Assembly (NCBI GenBank): GCA_934547065.1
Contig: CAKTEF010000006.1
Location: forward strand, 20,828-84,827
DNA: 64,000 nucleotides
Direction of reading: 5' to 3'
Source of the DNA: an uncultured Faecalibacterium sp.
Lineage (GTDB): Bacteria > Bacillota > Clostridia > Oscillospirales > Ruminococcaceae
Below the pieces are notes generated by a model, which searched no databases, was not told where the DNA came from, and saw only the letters and a list, made by a program, of their open reading frames with translations. Shown here piece after piece: positions 26,020 to 34,110 of this stretch; the first letter of the stretch is position 1, and every line of letters starts with the position of its first letter. Made by a program: the position numbers and the translations under genes.

Positions 26020-26069
26020 GTTTTTATTATAACGTTCCCATGCGGGAAAGTCAAGCCGCGCGGCTGCGC

Positions 26070-26870
26070 TTACTTGGGCTGGCGGCCGATGTAAGCCAGG
26101 ATGCCGCCGTCGGCGTACAGGATCTGACCGTTGACAAAGTCAGAAGCGTGGCTGGCCAGGAACACGCAGGGGCCCACCATGTCCTCCGAGTCGCCCCAGC
26201 GGCCGGCCGGGGTCTTGGCTACGATGAACTGGTCAAACGGGTGGCGGCTGCCGTCGGGCTGGATCTCGCGCAGGGGTGCGGTCTGGGCGGTGGCGATGTA
26301 GCCGGGGCCCATGCCGTTGCACTGGATGTTGTACTCGCCGTACTCGGAGGCGATGTTCTTGGTCAGCATCTTCAGCGCACCCTTTGCGGCGGCGTAGGCG
26401 GAAACCGTTTCGCGGCCCAGCTCGCTCATCATGGAGCAGATGTTGATGATCTTGCCCTCGCGCTTTGCGATCATATCGGGCAGCACGGCCTTGGAGCAGT
26501 TGAACGCACCGCCCACATGTACGTCGATCACGCGCAGGAAATCGGCGTGGCTCATCTCGATCATGGGCACGCGCTTCATCAGGCCGGCGTTGTTCACCAG
26601 AATGTCCACCGGGCCCAGCTCGGCCTTGATGGAAGCGACCATGGCGTTCACGGCGGCTTCATCGGTCACATCGGCCACATAGCCGTGTGCATCGATCCCG
26701 GCAGCCTGGTAGGCGGCCAGGCCCTTTTCCAGGCTGCTCTGGCTGGAGCAGTTGAAGCAGACGGTGGCACCGCACTTGGCCATGCCCTCGGCAATGGAAA
26801 AACCGATGCCGTGGGCACCGCCGGTAATGAGGGCTACCTTGCCCTTGAGATCAAAAGCAGAAAGATCCAT
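26070..26870 (-). CDS. kduD: Short-chain dehydrogenase, probable 2-dehydro-3-deoxygluconate 5-dehydrogenase
   Basis: A 266-residue SDR with the NAD(P) motif TGGAHGIG at 16-23, NNAG, and the YAAAK active-site pair. Sequence and context suit KduD, which reduces 2,5-diketo-3-deoxygluconate to 2-keto-3-deoxygluconate. Gluconate 5-dehydrogenase is the close alternative. It is the last gene of the minus-strand kdgA-kdgK-kduI-kduD run. GGGAGG precedes the start at 26870. Together with KduI it processes unsaturated uronates released by pectin or glycosaminoglycan lyases. Confidence 0.85.
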   Translation of the reverse strand: MDLSAFDLKGKVALITGGAHGIGFSIAEGMAKCGATVCFNCSSQSSLEKGLAAYQAAGIDAHGYVADVTDEAAVNAMVASIKAELGPVDILVNNAGLMKRVPMIEMSHADFLRVIDVHVGGAFNCSKAVLPDMIAKREGKIINICSMMSELGRETVSAYAAAKGALKMLTKNIASEYGEYNIQCNGMGPGYIATAQTAPLREIQPDGSRHPFDQFIVAKTPAGRWGDSEDMVGPCVFLASHASDFVNGQILYADGGILAYIGRQPK

Positions 26871-26937
26871 GTTTTCCTCCCTAGGTTTGCAGCCGCAGGG
26901 CGCTGGCCCCGCCGCAGGTCAAGTTAAATTTTTAGCG

Positions 26938-26973
26938 AAACGCCCCGTGCCGGTTTCCCGGCACGGGGCGTTT
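26938..26973 (-). terminator. Strong hairpin between kduI and kduD
   Basis: A 16-bp perfect stem (26938-26953 with 26958-26973) and four-base loop. The T run on the minus strand is delayed by four bases, so it may attenuate rather than end transcription, or protect the upstream message. Confidence 0.65.
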
Positions 26974-26991
26974 GGTTCAGGTGTTTTTAGC

Positions 26992-27840
26992 TTAGCGCAG
27001 GTCTGTGGTGGCGATGTTGTCCATGTCGTCAAACTCCATGTTTTCGCCGCCCATCGCCCAGATAAACGTATAGTTCGAGGTGCCTACGCCGCTGTGGATG
27101 CTCCACGAGGGGCTGATCACAGCATCCTCGTTATGCATCACGATGTGGCGGGTCTGGGTAGGCTCGCCGCACATGTGGAACACCACCTGCCCCTCCGGCA
27201 GTTCAAAGTAGGTGTAGATCTCCATCCGGCGCTCGTGGGTGTGGCTGGGCATCGTGTTCCAGTTGGAACCGGGGTCCAGCTCGGTCATACCCATGCTCAG
27301 CTGGCAGGTCTTGAGCACGTCGGGGTGGATGAACTGATTGATGGTGCGCTTGTTGCAGGTCTCCACGCTGCCCAGAGGACGATGGTTTGCATCGGCCATC
27401 TTGATCAGGCGGGTCTCGTAAGCGCAGTGTGCCGGAGCGGATACCATGTAGAACTTGGCGGGATGCTCCGGGTCGGCGGAAGCAAAGGTGACTTCCTTGG
27501 TGCCCTGGGTGATGTACAAGCAGTCCTTGTAGCCCAGCTCGTACTTCACGCCGTCGGCCACCACGATGCCGGTGGAATCCTTGCCAATGTTGAACATGCC
27601 GATCTCGCGGCGCTCCAGGAAATAGTGGGTGCCAAAGTTGGCCCAGATGTCGATGCCCTTGTCGATGGACACGGTTTCGTGGACCGGCATACAGCCCAGC
27701 GTGACCATACGGTCCACATGGCTGTAAACGGCCACGACCTCATCCGCCTTGTACAGGCCGGTGATGAGCATTTCGTCCCGCGTTTCCTCGGTGGTATAGC
27801 GCTTGAAATCTTTCTGATTGCAGGAATAGCGGATCTCCAT
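26992..27840 (-). CDS. kduI: 5-keto-4-deoxyuronate isomerase
   Basis: A 282-residue KduI (4-deoxy-L-threo-5-hexosulose-uronate ketol-isomerase). Metal-binding cupin motif THTHERRMEIYTYF-type is visible (SHTHERRMEIYTYF), and GSNWNTMPSHTH is a strong family signature. It converts the product of unsaturated galacturonate ring opening to 2,5-diketo-3-deoxygluconate for KduD. GGAGG precedes the start, and kdgK ends 19 bases upstream, so the two are co-transcribed. Confidence 0.95.
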   Translation of the reverse strand: MEIRYSCNQKDFKRYTTEETRDEMLITGLYKADEVVAVYSHVDRMVTLGCMPVHETVSIDKGIDIWANFGTHYFLERREIGMFNIGKDSTGIVVADGVKYELGYKDCLYITQGTKEVTFASADPEHPAKFYMVSAPAHCAYETRLIKMADANHRPLGSVETCNKRTINQFIHPDVLKTCQLSMGMTELDPGSNWNTMPSHTHERRMEIYTYFELPEGQVVFHMCGEPTQTRHIVMHNEDAVISPSWSIHSGVGTSNYTFIWAMGGENMEFDDMDNIATTDLR

Positions 27841-27859
27841 GTTGGATCTCCTCCCGCCC

Positions 27860-28885
27860 TTAGCGCTGGATACGGCCGGAACCGTCGCCGCCAGCCAGCT
27901 TCTCGACCTCGGAAACGGTCATCATGTTGTAGTCGCCCTCGATGGAGTGCTTCAGAGCGGAAGCAGCAACAGCGAACTCAACGGCCTCCTGGGTGCTCTT
28001 GCCGGTCAGCAGGCTGTAAATCAGGCCGCCGCCGAAAGAGTCGCCGCCGCCAACGCGGTCGATGATGTGCAGGTCGTACTTCTTGGAGAAGCAGTACTCA
28101 TTGGAAGCAACGTCGTACAGCATCGCGCTCCAGCCGTTGTCGAAAGCGCTGTGGCTCTCACGCAGGGTGATGGCCACCTTCTCGAAGTGGAACTTGTCAG
28201 CCAGCTGCTTGGCAACGCTCTTGTAGCCCTCAGCATTCAGCTTGCCGCCGTAGATATCGGTAGCCTCGGCCTCGATGCCGAACACGTCCTTTGCGTCCTC
28301 CTCGTTGGAGATGCAGACATCCACGTACTGGCACAGGTCGGTCATGGCAGCGCGGGCCTGCTCACGGGTCCACAGCTTGCCGCGGTAGTTCAGGTCGCAG
28401 CTGATCTTCACGCCGTGTGCCTTAGCAGCCTTGCAGGCCTCGCGGCAGATCTCGACGACATTCTCACCCAGAGCCGGGGTGATGCCGGTGAAGTGGAACC
28501 AATCCACACCCTCAAAGATCTTGTCCCAATCAAAGTCGGAGGGCTGAGCCAGCTGGATGGCGCTGTTGGCACGGTCGTAGATGCAGACGGAACCGCGCTG
28601 AGAAGCACCCTTCTCGTTGTAGTAGATGCCAACGCGATCGCCGCCGCGGGTGATCATGCTGGTGTCAACGCCGTAGCGGCGCAGGCTGTTGATGGCTGCC
28701 TGGCCGATGGCATGTGCGGGGAGCTTGGTGACGAAAGCTGCATCCAGGCCGTAGTTAGCCAGAGAAACAGCAACGTTTGCCTCGCCGCCGCCAAAGGTGA
28801 ACTCCAGGCTGTTAGCCTGAACGAAACGCTCATAGTTGAACGGCTGCAGACGGACCATCAGTTCGCCAAAAGTAACGACTTTCAT
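27860..28885 (-). CDS. kdgK: 2-keto-3-deoxygluconate kinase
   Basis: A 341-residue PfkB-family sugar kinase. N-terminal TFGELMVRLQP, sugar-binding GGGEANVA, and the C-terminal PfkB signature with catalytic Asp, DRVGGGDSFGGGL, are all present. It phosphorylates 2-keto-3-deoxygluconate from UxaA, UxuA and KduD to KDPG for the adjacent aldolase. AAAGGAG precedes ATG. It lies 88 bases downstream of kdgA on the same strand. Confidence 0.94.
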   Translation of the reverse strand: MKVVTFGELMVRLQPFNYERFVQANSLEFTFGGGEANVAVSLANYGLDAAFVTKLPAHAIGQAAINSLRRYGVDTSMITRGGDRVGIYYNEKGASQRGSVCIYDRANSAIQLAQPSDFDWDKIFEGVDWFHFTGITPALGENVVEICREACKAAKAHGVKISCDLNYRGKLWTREQARAAMTDLCQYVDVCISNEEDAKDVFGIEAEATDIYGGKLNAEGYKSVAKQLADKFHFEKVAITLRESHSAFDNGWSAMLYDVASNEYCFSKKYDLHIIDRVGGGDSFGGGLIYSLLTGKSTQEAVEFAVAASALKHSIEGDYNMMTVSEVEKLAGGDGSGRIQR

Positions 28886-28973
28886 TGGTTTATTCTCCTT
28901 TATTTACAGGTGTATGATCTCCCGCTGCGGGGCGCACCCGGCGCAGCGGGGCAATTACGAAAAGCGGACCCGA

Positions 28974-29936
28974 TCAGGCCTGGACCAGATGGAATGCAAA
29001 GCCGGCGATCTCGTCTGCAAAGTAGCAGGCAATGGTCTTGCCGTTCTTCACGTTCTTGCTGTCCAGATCAAACTTCACGCCGCGCTGAGACAGGTGATAG
29101 ATGGCGCGGTCCACGTTGTTGCAGCCGATGGCGATGTGGCCATTGGTGCCGCGGCCGGGCTTCTTCATGATCTCGAACTCCTTGTTGCCCACAAAGATGC
29201 TGGAGTTGCCGGGAGCAACCTTCATGTTCAGCAGGCCGCCGATCAGGTTGGCCACCTTCATGGCCTCCTCCTCGTTGGCGGTGTTGACACCGATGTGCAT
29301 GAGCTTCAGGCCCAGCATGGTATCAACGGCTTCCTTGCTCTGTGCGGTGATCTTGGCCCAGTCGCCGGCCTTGATGACATCGCTCTTGCACATCCAGGTG
29401 CCGCCCACGGCAAAGATCTGGTCGTATGCCAGGTAATCGTTGACGTTCTTGGCGTTGACACCACCGGTACACATCCAGCGGGCACCCTTCAGGGCTGCGC
29501 CGATGTTCTTCAGCATGCTGACACCGCCGTTTGCTTCGGCGGGGAAGAACTTCAGGGCCTCGCAGCCCATGTTCATGGCCTGCTGCATCTCACCGGCGGA
29601 GCAGGTGCCGGGCATCATGATGCCGCCCTTGTCGATGACATGCTTGCACACTTCGGGGTCAAAGCCGGGGGCGACGATGAAAGAAGCACCGGCGGCCATA
29701 GCGCGGTCAGCCTGCTCGCAGGTCAGGACAGTGCCGGCACCCAGCAGCATCTCGGGCATCTCCTCGTGGATCTTGCGGATGCACTCCTCGGCACAAGCGG
29801 TGCGGAACGTGACCTCGGCAGCGGGCAGGCCGCCCTCTGCCAGAGCCTTGCACAGAGGCAGGGCCTCGTCCACGCTGTTAAAAGCGATCACAGGGATAAT
29901 GCCGATCTGATAGACCTTTTCAACGATGGGATTCAT
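28974..29936 (-). CDS. kdgA: KDPG aldolase fused to a C-terminal VOC-like domain
   Basis: Residues 1 to about 210 are a class I KDPG/KHG aldolase: Glu in AAEVTFRT, GAGTVLT, and the Schiff-base Lys in ALKFFPAEANGG. It cleaves KDPG to pyruvate and glyceraldehyde 3-phosphate. A further 110 residues (about 212-320) look like a glyoxalase/VOC-type domain: LKLMHIGVNTAN, GHIAIGCNNVDRAIYHL, FDLDSKN, IAGFAFHLVQ. Single-domain Eda proteins are about 210 residues, so this is a fusion. The VOC part is of unknown role. AAAGGAG ribosome site; first gene of the minus-strand kdg-kdu run. Confidence 0.93.
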   Translation of the reverse strand: MNPIVEKVYQIGIIPVIAFNSVDEALPLCKALAEGGLPAAEVTFRTACAEECIRKIHEEMPEMLLGAGTVLTCEQADRAMAAGASFIVAPGFDPEVCKHVIDKGGIMMPGTCSAGEMQQAMNMGCEALKFFPAEANGGVSMLKNIGAALKGARWMCTGGVNAKNVNDYLAYDQIFAVGGTWMCKSDVIKAGDWAKITAQSKEAVDTMLGLKLMHIGVNTANEEEAMKVANLIGGLLNMKVAPGNSSIFVGNKEFEIMKKPGRGTNGHIAIGCNNVDRAIYHLSQRGVKFDLDSKNVKNGKTIACYFADEIAGFAFHLVQA

Positions 29937-30020
29937 AACGCATTTCTCCTTTTATGTTGACTCTCTCCAGGCGGGGAAAGCTGCCGTTTGGGCATACGTC
30001 CCCCACCATACGTTCACAAT

Positions 30021-30094
30021 ATTAGTATAAACGACTGCGGAACATTTGGTAATGCTCAACAAGCACAATGTTTTGCATAAGACCTTGTATACAT
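30021..30094 (-). promoter_or_regulatory. kdgA control region with TGTATACA operator
   Basis: On the minus strand a TATACT -10 lies near 30033-30028 with a weak -35. The palindrome TGTATACA (30086-30093) lies upstream, between the HAD gene and kdgA. It matches the sites at uxaC, uxaB and uxuA. Confidence 0.5.
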
Positions 30095-30114
30095 TGCACA
30101 AAAACGCCGAAGCG

Positions 30115-31023
30115 TCACAGATCCAGCCGCCGGAACAGCTCGGCAACGCCGTCGTGGTCGCAGTCCTTGGTGCTGACAAGGTCCGCCAGGGCCTTGATGT
30201 GGGGCATCCCGTTGGCCATCACGGCGGCCACACCGGCCTTTTCCAGCATGGCGCGGTCGTTCTCGCTGTCGCCCACGGCCAGGGTGCTTTCGCGGGGGAT
30301 GCCCAGCAGGTCGGCCAGCCGGAGCAGGGCCTCGCCCTTGTCCACGCCCCGGGCTGTGACCTCAATGTTATCGGCTGCGCCCTGCACCACCTCGGTGCCC
30401 GGCAGCGCCCGGAACCGGGGCAGGGCGGCCTGCGCCTGCTCCGGGGTGTCGAAGAACATGCAGAACTTCTCCACCTCGTGGGCGTGGCGGCTCATCCACT
30501 CGGTCAGGTCGCGCACCACGGTAAAGCGGCCGTCGTTGGGCTGGCGGGCTTCGGTGGATCCGGTGCGGCGGGCAAAGCGCTTCCCGAACCGCTCCATGGA
30601 CACCAGGTCGCGGTAGGTGCGGCCGTCGGAAAAGATGCTCAGGGCACCGGGGTACTCCATATACAGGGCAAACACCTCCCGTGCCAGTTCCACCGGCATG
30701 GGGCAGCGGATCAGGGCGGTGGGCTCGCTGGTGGTGTGCTCGGCCGCATTGCAGTAGCGGCTGTACACGGCCCCCATGGGGTCTGCGCCCAGGTCCCAGA
30801 CGGCGGCTCCGTTGGACGTGATGGCATAGCGGATGCCGGTGAGCTGGGCCACCACCGGCGGCAGATTGGAAAGCGGGCGGCCGGTGGCAGGCAGCACGAC
30901 CACACCATGGGCCACGGCATCGGCGATGGCCTGCCGGGTGCGGGGCGTAATGGTGCTGTGGCCGCTCAAAAGGGTACCGTCCAGGTCCAGTGCGGCCAGA
31001 CGGATGGGAGGAAAGTTCGACAT
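30115..31023 (-). CDS. HAD superfamily (Cof-type) phosphatase
   Basis: A 302-residue Cof-type haloacid dehalogenase family hydrolase. Motif I is AALDLDGTLL (nucleophile Asp), motif II PATGR, motif III/IV Lys in VDKGEAL and GDSENDRAML. Substrates are usually sugar or nucleotide phosphates and cannot be told here. The start at 31023 follows AAAGGAG; a longer reading to 31116 would translate the neighbouring repeat and is rejected. It ends just left of the kdgA operator, so it may be read into kdgA. Confidence 0.88.
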   Translation of the reverse strand: MSNFPPIRLAALDLDGTLLSGHSTITPRTRQAIADAVAHGVVVLPATGRPLSNLPPVVAQLTGIRYAITSNGAAVWDLGADPMGAVYSRYCNAAEHTTSEPTALIRCPMPVELAREVFALYMEYPGALSIFSDGRTYRDLVSMERFGKRFARRTGSTEARQPNDGRFTVVRDLTEWMSRHAHEVEKFCMFFDTPEQAQAALPRFRALPGTEVVQGAADNIEVTARGVDKGEALLRLADLLGIPRESTLAVGDSENDRAMLEKAGVAAVMANGMPHIKALADLVSTKDCDHDGVAELFRRLDL

Positions 31024-31054
31024 AGATGCTCCTTTAATAAGAAACTGCTCAGGG

Positions 31055-31175
31055 TAAAAACCTCTCAGGCGCGCTCTGGCGCGCCAGCCATCCTCCCTTT
31101 GTCGCTTGCGCGACATCTCCCTCCGGCCGGAGGGAGTCTTTTCTAATAGGGGGGCATTGGCAGGTCGGTTTTGAA
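31055..31175. repeat. Palindromic interspersed repeat (family A, copy 2)
   Basis: Holds GCGCGC hairpin pieces, then TCGCTTGCGCGACATCTCCC and the palindrome CCGGCCGG, and ends GGCAGGTCGGTT. The core matches 7155-7190 closely and 54813-54862 in reverse. It has no gene and covers most of the 31024-31325 gap. Confidence 0.7.
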
Positions 31176-31261
31176 AATACAGACTGAAAAAGGCTCAATG
31201 TTGCACAAAGCAGCGGGCTCCGCTGTGTGACCACAGTTTTATTCTAACCGATAAATTGGAT

Positions 31262-31290
31262 TTGCGCAAGCTCGCATTTTATGGTAAAAT
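31262..31290 (+). promoter_or_regulatory. Promoter of PAP2-like gene
   Basis: TTGCGC, 17 bases, TAAAAT, about 36 bases before the ATG. Confidence 0.55.
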
Positions 31291-31325
31291 AATTATCTTG
31301 CGAGTAATTTTATAGGAGAAAACAC

Positions 31326-31973
31326 ATGAATACCAAGTCTCTGCGTACACGGCTGCGGCCGCATCTGTGGTTCCAGCTGTACTGGGTGCTGTATCTGGTC
31401 TGGTTTTTCTGGCTGGACAACACCATTACGGAGCCAAAATACATCATCCACAGCCGGCTGGACGATCGGATCCCGTTCAACGAGTGGTTCGTGCTGCCCT
31501 ATTGCAGCTGGTTCTTTCTGCTGGCGGGGGTGCTGGGCCTGCTGTGGTGGTACGATACCCCCAGCTATGACAAGCTCTGTCTTGCCATGTTTTCGGGCAT
31601 GACGTTCTGCCTGATCCTTTACATGATCTTTCCCAACGGGCTGGACATCCGCCCCACAGCGGAGCAGGTGGGCCGCAGCAACCCGGCCATGTGGATCATG
31701 CGGCTGCTCTGGAAAGCGGATGCCTCGGTCAATGTCTGCCCCTCCATCCACTGCCAGAGCACGGCCTGCATGGCCATGGTCTTTTCCGGCAGCAAGCTGG
31801 CAAAGGGCCATCCGGGGCGCAGGGCCGCCGCCTGGTGCTGGGCGGCGCTGATCTGCGCTTCCACCGTGTTCACCAAGCAGCATTCCATGATAGATGTCGT
31901 CTGCGGGCTGGCCGTGGCGGCCGTGTGGGCGGTGGTGCTGTACGGCCCCTCGGGCAGAAACCGGAAAAGCTGA
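31326..31973 (+). CDS. PAP2-superfamily membrane phosphatase
   Basis: A 215-residue polytopic protein with five to six membrane segments. The PAP2 catalytic pieces are CPSIHCQSTACM (His in the second motif) and STVFTKQHSMIDVVCG (third motif with His and Asp). The first KxxxxxxRP motif is not obvious. Likely acts on lipid or isoprenoid phosphates at the membrane. A site, AGGAGA, precedes the ATG. It is monocistronic and followed by the gntR promoter. Confidence 0.75.
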   Translation: MNTKSLRTRLRPHLWFQLYWVLYLVWFFWLDNTITEPKYIIHSRLDDRIPFNEWFVLPYCSWFFLLAGVLGLLWWYDTPSYDKLCLAMFSGMTFCLILYMIFPNGLDIRPTAEQVGRSNPAMWIMRLLWKADASVNVCPSIHCQSTACMAMVFSGSKLAKGHPGRRAAAWCWAALICASTVFTKQHSMIDVVCGLAVAAVWAVVLYGPSGRNRKS

Positions 31974-32002
31974 GGAAAACCGCCCTTTTTCCCCGTTTCC
32001 TC

Positions 32003-32031
32003 TTGACGCAGACGGGCCCGGCGGGTAAAAT
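32003..32031 (+). promoter_or_regulatory. Promoter of gntR gene
   Basis: TTGACG, 17 bases, TAAAAT. Just downstream is GATATCA-TTTTC-TGATATC-like dyad symmetry (32037-32057), a possible autoregulatory site. Confidence 0.55.
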
Positions 32032-32106
32032 GAGGATGATATCATTTTCTGATATATCAATTTGCCCGACGTTGGAACCGATGGAGTTCAAAAGGAGTAA
32101 AAAGGT

Positions 32107-32781
32107 ATGGCAGTACGGAGCGCACGGGAGACTGCTTACGAAACGATCCGCAGCCGCATCATCACCATGGAGCTCAAGCCCGGCGATGAGCTGAACGACC
32201 ACGAGCTGGCGCAGCAGCTGGGCATCAGCCGCACCCCCATGCGGGAAGCGCTGATCATGCTCAACATTGCCCACATGGTCACCATCAAGCCCCAAAGCGG
32301 CACCTACGTTGCCCCCATCGACCTGAAGCTGATGGAGATGGAGCAGTTTGCCCGTTTTACCCTGGAAAAAGAGATCCTGAACCGGGTGCGGGGGCAGTTG
32401 AACGCCGAGCAGGAGGCTGTGTACCGCCAGCTCATTGAGCAGTACCGGGTGCTGGAAAGCCAGCCGGGTGCCGAGAACCGTGAAACGCGGATGCTGGAAC
32501 TGGACAACGCGTTCCACCGCCGTGCCTTTGAGCTGTGCGGTATGGAGGATCATTTTGACCACATGCTTTCCACGTTCCAGCACATTGAGCGGCTGCGCAA
32601 GTTCAGTTTGCAGACCGACGAGAATAAATCGGTGTGCGGGGCCCATACCCGCATCCTGGAAGCGGTGCTCCACGGCACCGAGGCGGATGTCAGCACGGCC
32701 TTGTCCGAGCACCTGAACCGGTATAAGCTCTCGGTGGAGCAGGCCCGCGCCCGGCACCCGGACTATTTTGTGGAAGGCTGA
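32107..32781 (+). CDS. GntR-family regulator (FadR subfamily), probable UxuR/ExuR-like
   Basis: A 224-residue regulator. The winged HTH (about 10-70) has the recognition helix segment LAQQLGISRTPMREAL. The all-helical FCD effector domain (about 85-215) has the expected His and Asp metal ligands (ELDNAFHRRAFELCG, HTRILEAV). Its position between the kdg-kdu and uxuA-uxuB units makes it the best candidate for the TGTATACA sites in this window. Effector, probably a uronate or KDG, is inferred. AAAGGAG precedes the ATG. Confidence 0.88.
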   Translation: MAVRSARETAYETIRSRIITMELKPGDELNDHELAQQLGISRTPMREALIMLNIAHMVTIKPQSGTYVAPIDLKLMEMEQFARFTLEKEILNRVRGQLNAEQEAVYRQLIEQYRVLESQPGAENRETRMLELDNAFHRRAFELCGMEDHFDHMLSTFQHIERLRKFSLQTDENKSVCGAHTRILEAVLHGTEADVSTALSEHLNRYKLSVEQARARHPDYFVEG

Positions 32782-32817
32782 GACCTGCGGCAAACCGCAG
32801 AACAAACGATAGAAAAT

Positions 32818-32862
32818 CGGACGGCTGTGCAGGGAAAATCTTCTTGTGCAGCCGTCATTTTG
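32818..32862 (+). terminator. Terminator-like hairpin after gntR
   Basis: GACGGCTG pairs with CAGCCGTC, followed by ATTTTGT. The T tract is short, so confidence is moderate. Confidence 0.55.
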
Positions 32863-32936
32863 TATAAAGTATACAAGAAAAAATATAAAAACTTGTCAAA
32901 ACGTCAATTGCCAAGTGCAAACTGATATATTAGAAT
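32860..32936 (+). promoter_or_regulatory. uxuA promoter and operator
   Basis: TTGCCA (32908-32913), 17 bases, TAGAAT (32931-32936). Upstream at 32860-32876 is TTGTATA-AAG-TATACAA, containing a near copy (AAGTATACAA) of the uxaB operator. Confidence 0.6.
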
Positions 32937-33006
32937 ATGAGTGAGAGAGCGCTCCGGCAATCTGCCGCTGTGCGGAGAAGCAACGCAACATAAGGAGGAA
33001 CCCCCT

Positions 33007-34107
33007 ATGCCTATGAAAATGGGTTGGCGCTGGTACGGTGAGGGCAACGATCCTGTCACCCTGAGCGACATCAAGCAGATCCCCGGCGTGACCAGCATCG
33101 TTTGGGCGCTGCACAACAAGATGCCCGGCGAGATCTGGGAGATCGACGAGATCCAGAAAGTGGCCGACCAGATCCACGCCTACGGTTTTGACATGGACGT
33201 GGTGGAGTCGGTCAATGTGCATGACGACATCAAGATCGGCCTGCCCACCCGCGACCAGTACATCGAGAACTATAAGCAGTGCATCCGCAACCTGTCCAAG
33301 TTCGGGGTCAAGGTCATCTGCTACAACTTCATGCCCATCTTCGACTGGACCCGCACCGACCTGTTCCATCCGGTGGGCGACGGCTCCACGGCACTGTTCT
33401 ATGAAAAGGACAAGATCAAGGGCGACTACAAGGCCATGGCCGAGTACATCATGTCCTTTACCGAAAAATACAACATGACGTTTCCCGGCTGGGAGCCGGA
33501 GCGGATGGCAAAGCTCGACGAGCTGTTCAAGGCCTACGCCCCGGTCACCAAGGAAAAGCTGTGGGAGAACCTGAAATATTTCCTGGATGCCCTGATGCCC
33601 ACCTGCCATGAGTGTGACATCAAGATGGCCATTCACATGGACGATCCCCCTTGGGATATCTTTGGCCTGCCCCGCCTGCTGGTGGACGAGCCCAGCATCG
33701 ACCGCTTCCTGAAGATGGTGGACGATCCGTACAACTGCCTGACCCTGTGTACCGGCAGCTTGAACGCAAACCCCAACAACAACTGTGCTGAGATCGTGCG
33801 CAAGCACTGTGGCCGCATTGCCTTTGCCCACATCCGCAACATCCACCACTTCCCCAACGGCGATTTCTCGGAAGCCGCCCACCGCGATTGCTGCGGCGAG
33901 ACCGGCATCATCGAGGTGCTGCGCGCCTACCACGACTGTGGATATGAGGGCTATATCCGCCCCGACCATGGCCGCCAGCTGTGGGAGGAAGGCCCCGGCA
34001 GCTGCCGCCCCGGCTATGGCAAATACGACCGTGCCCTGGGCATCCAGTATATGCTGGGTGTCTGGGATCTGCTGGACCGTCTGGATGAGGAGAAAAAGAA
34101 AGGCTGA
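33007..34107 (+). CDS. uxuA: Mannonate dehydratase
   Basis: A 366-residue UxuA, which dehydrates D-mannonate to 2-keto-3-deoxygluconate in a TIM barrel with Fe2+ or Mn2+. Family signatures are the N-terminal MGWRWYGEGNDPV, CYNFMPIFDWTRTDL, the metal-binding MAIHMDDPPW and HIRNIHHF. The start at 33007 follows AAGGAGGA. It is followed 3 bases later by uxuB, so the two form an operon completing the glucuronate branch. Confidence 0.96.
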   Translation: MPMKMGWRWYGEGNDPVTLSDIKQIPGVTSIVWALHNKMPGEIWEIDEIQKVADQIHAYGFDMDVVESVNVHDDIKIGLPTRDQYIENYKQCIRNLSKFGVKVICYNFMPIFDWTRTDLFHPVGDGSTALFYEKDKIKGDYKAMAEYIMSFTEKYNMTFPGWEPERMAKLDELFKAYAPVTKEKLWENLKYFLDALMPTCHECDIKMAIHMDDPPWDIFGLPRLLVDEPSIDRFLKMVDDPYNCLTLCTGSLNANPNNNCAEIVRKHCGRIAFAHIRNIHHFPNGDFSEAAHRDCCGETGIIEVLRAYHDCGYEGYIRPDHGRQLWEEGPGSCRPGYGKYDRALGIQYMLGVWDLLDRLDEEKKKG

Positions 34108-34110
34108 GTT

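Noticed and set aside
30115..31116. N-terminal extension of the HAD phosphatase into the repeat
   Set aside because: The extra 31 residues are translated repeat sequence. ATG at 31023 has an AAAGGAG site and begins the conserved domain.
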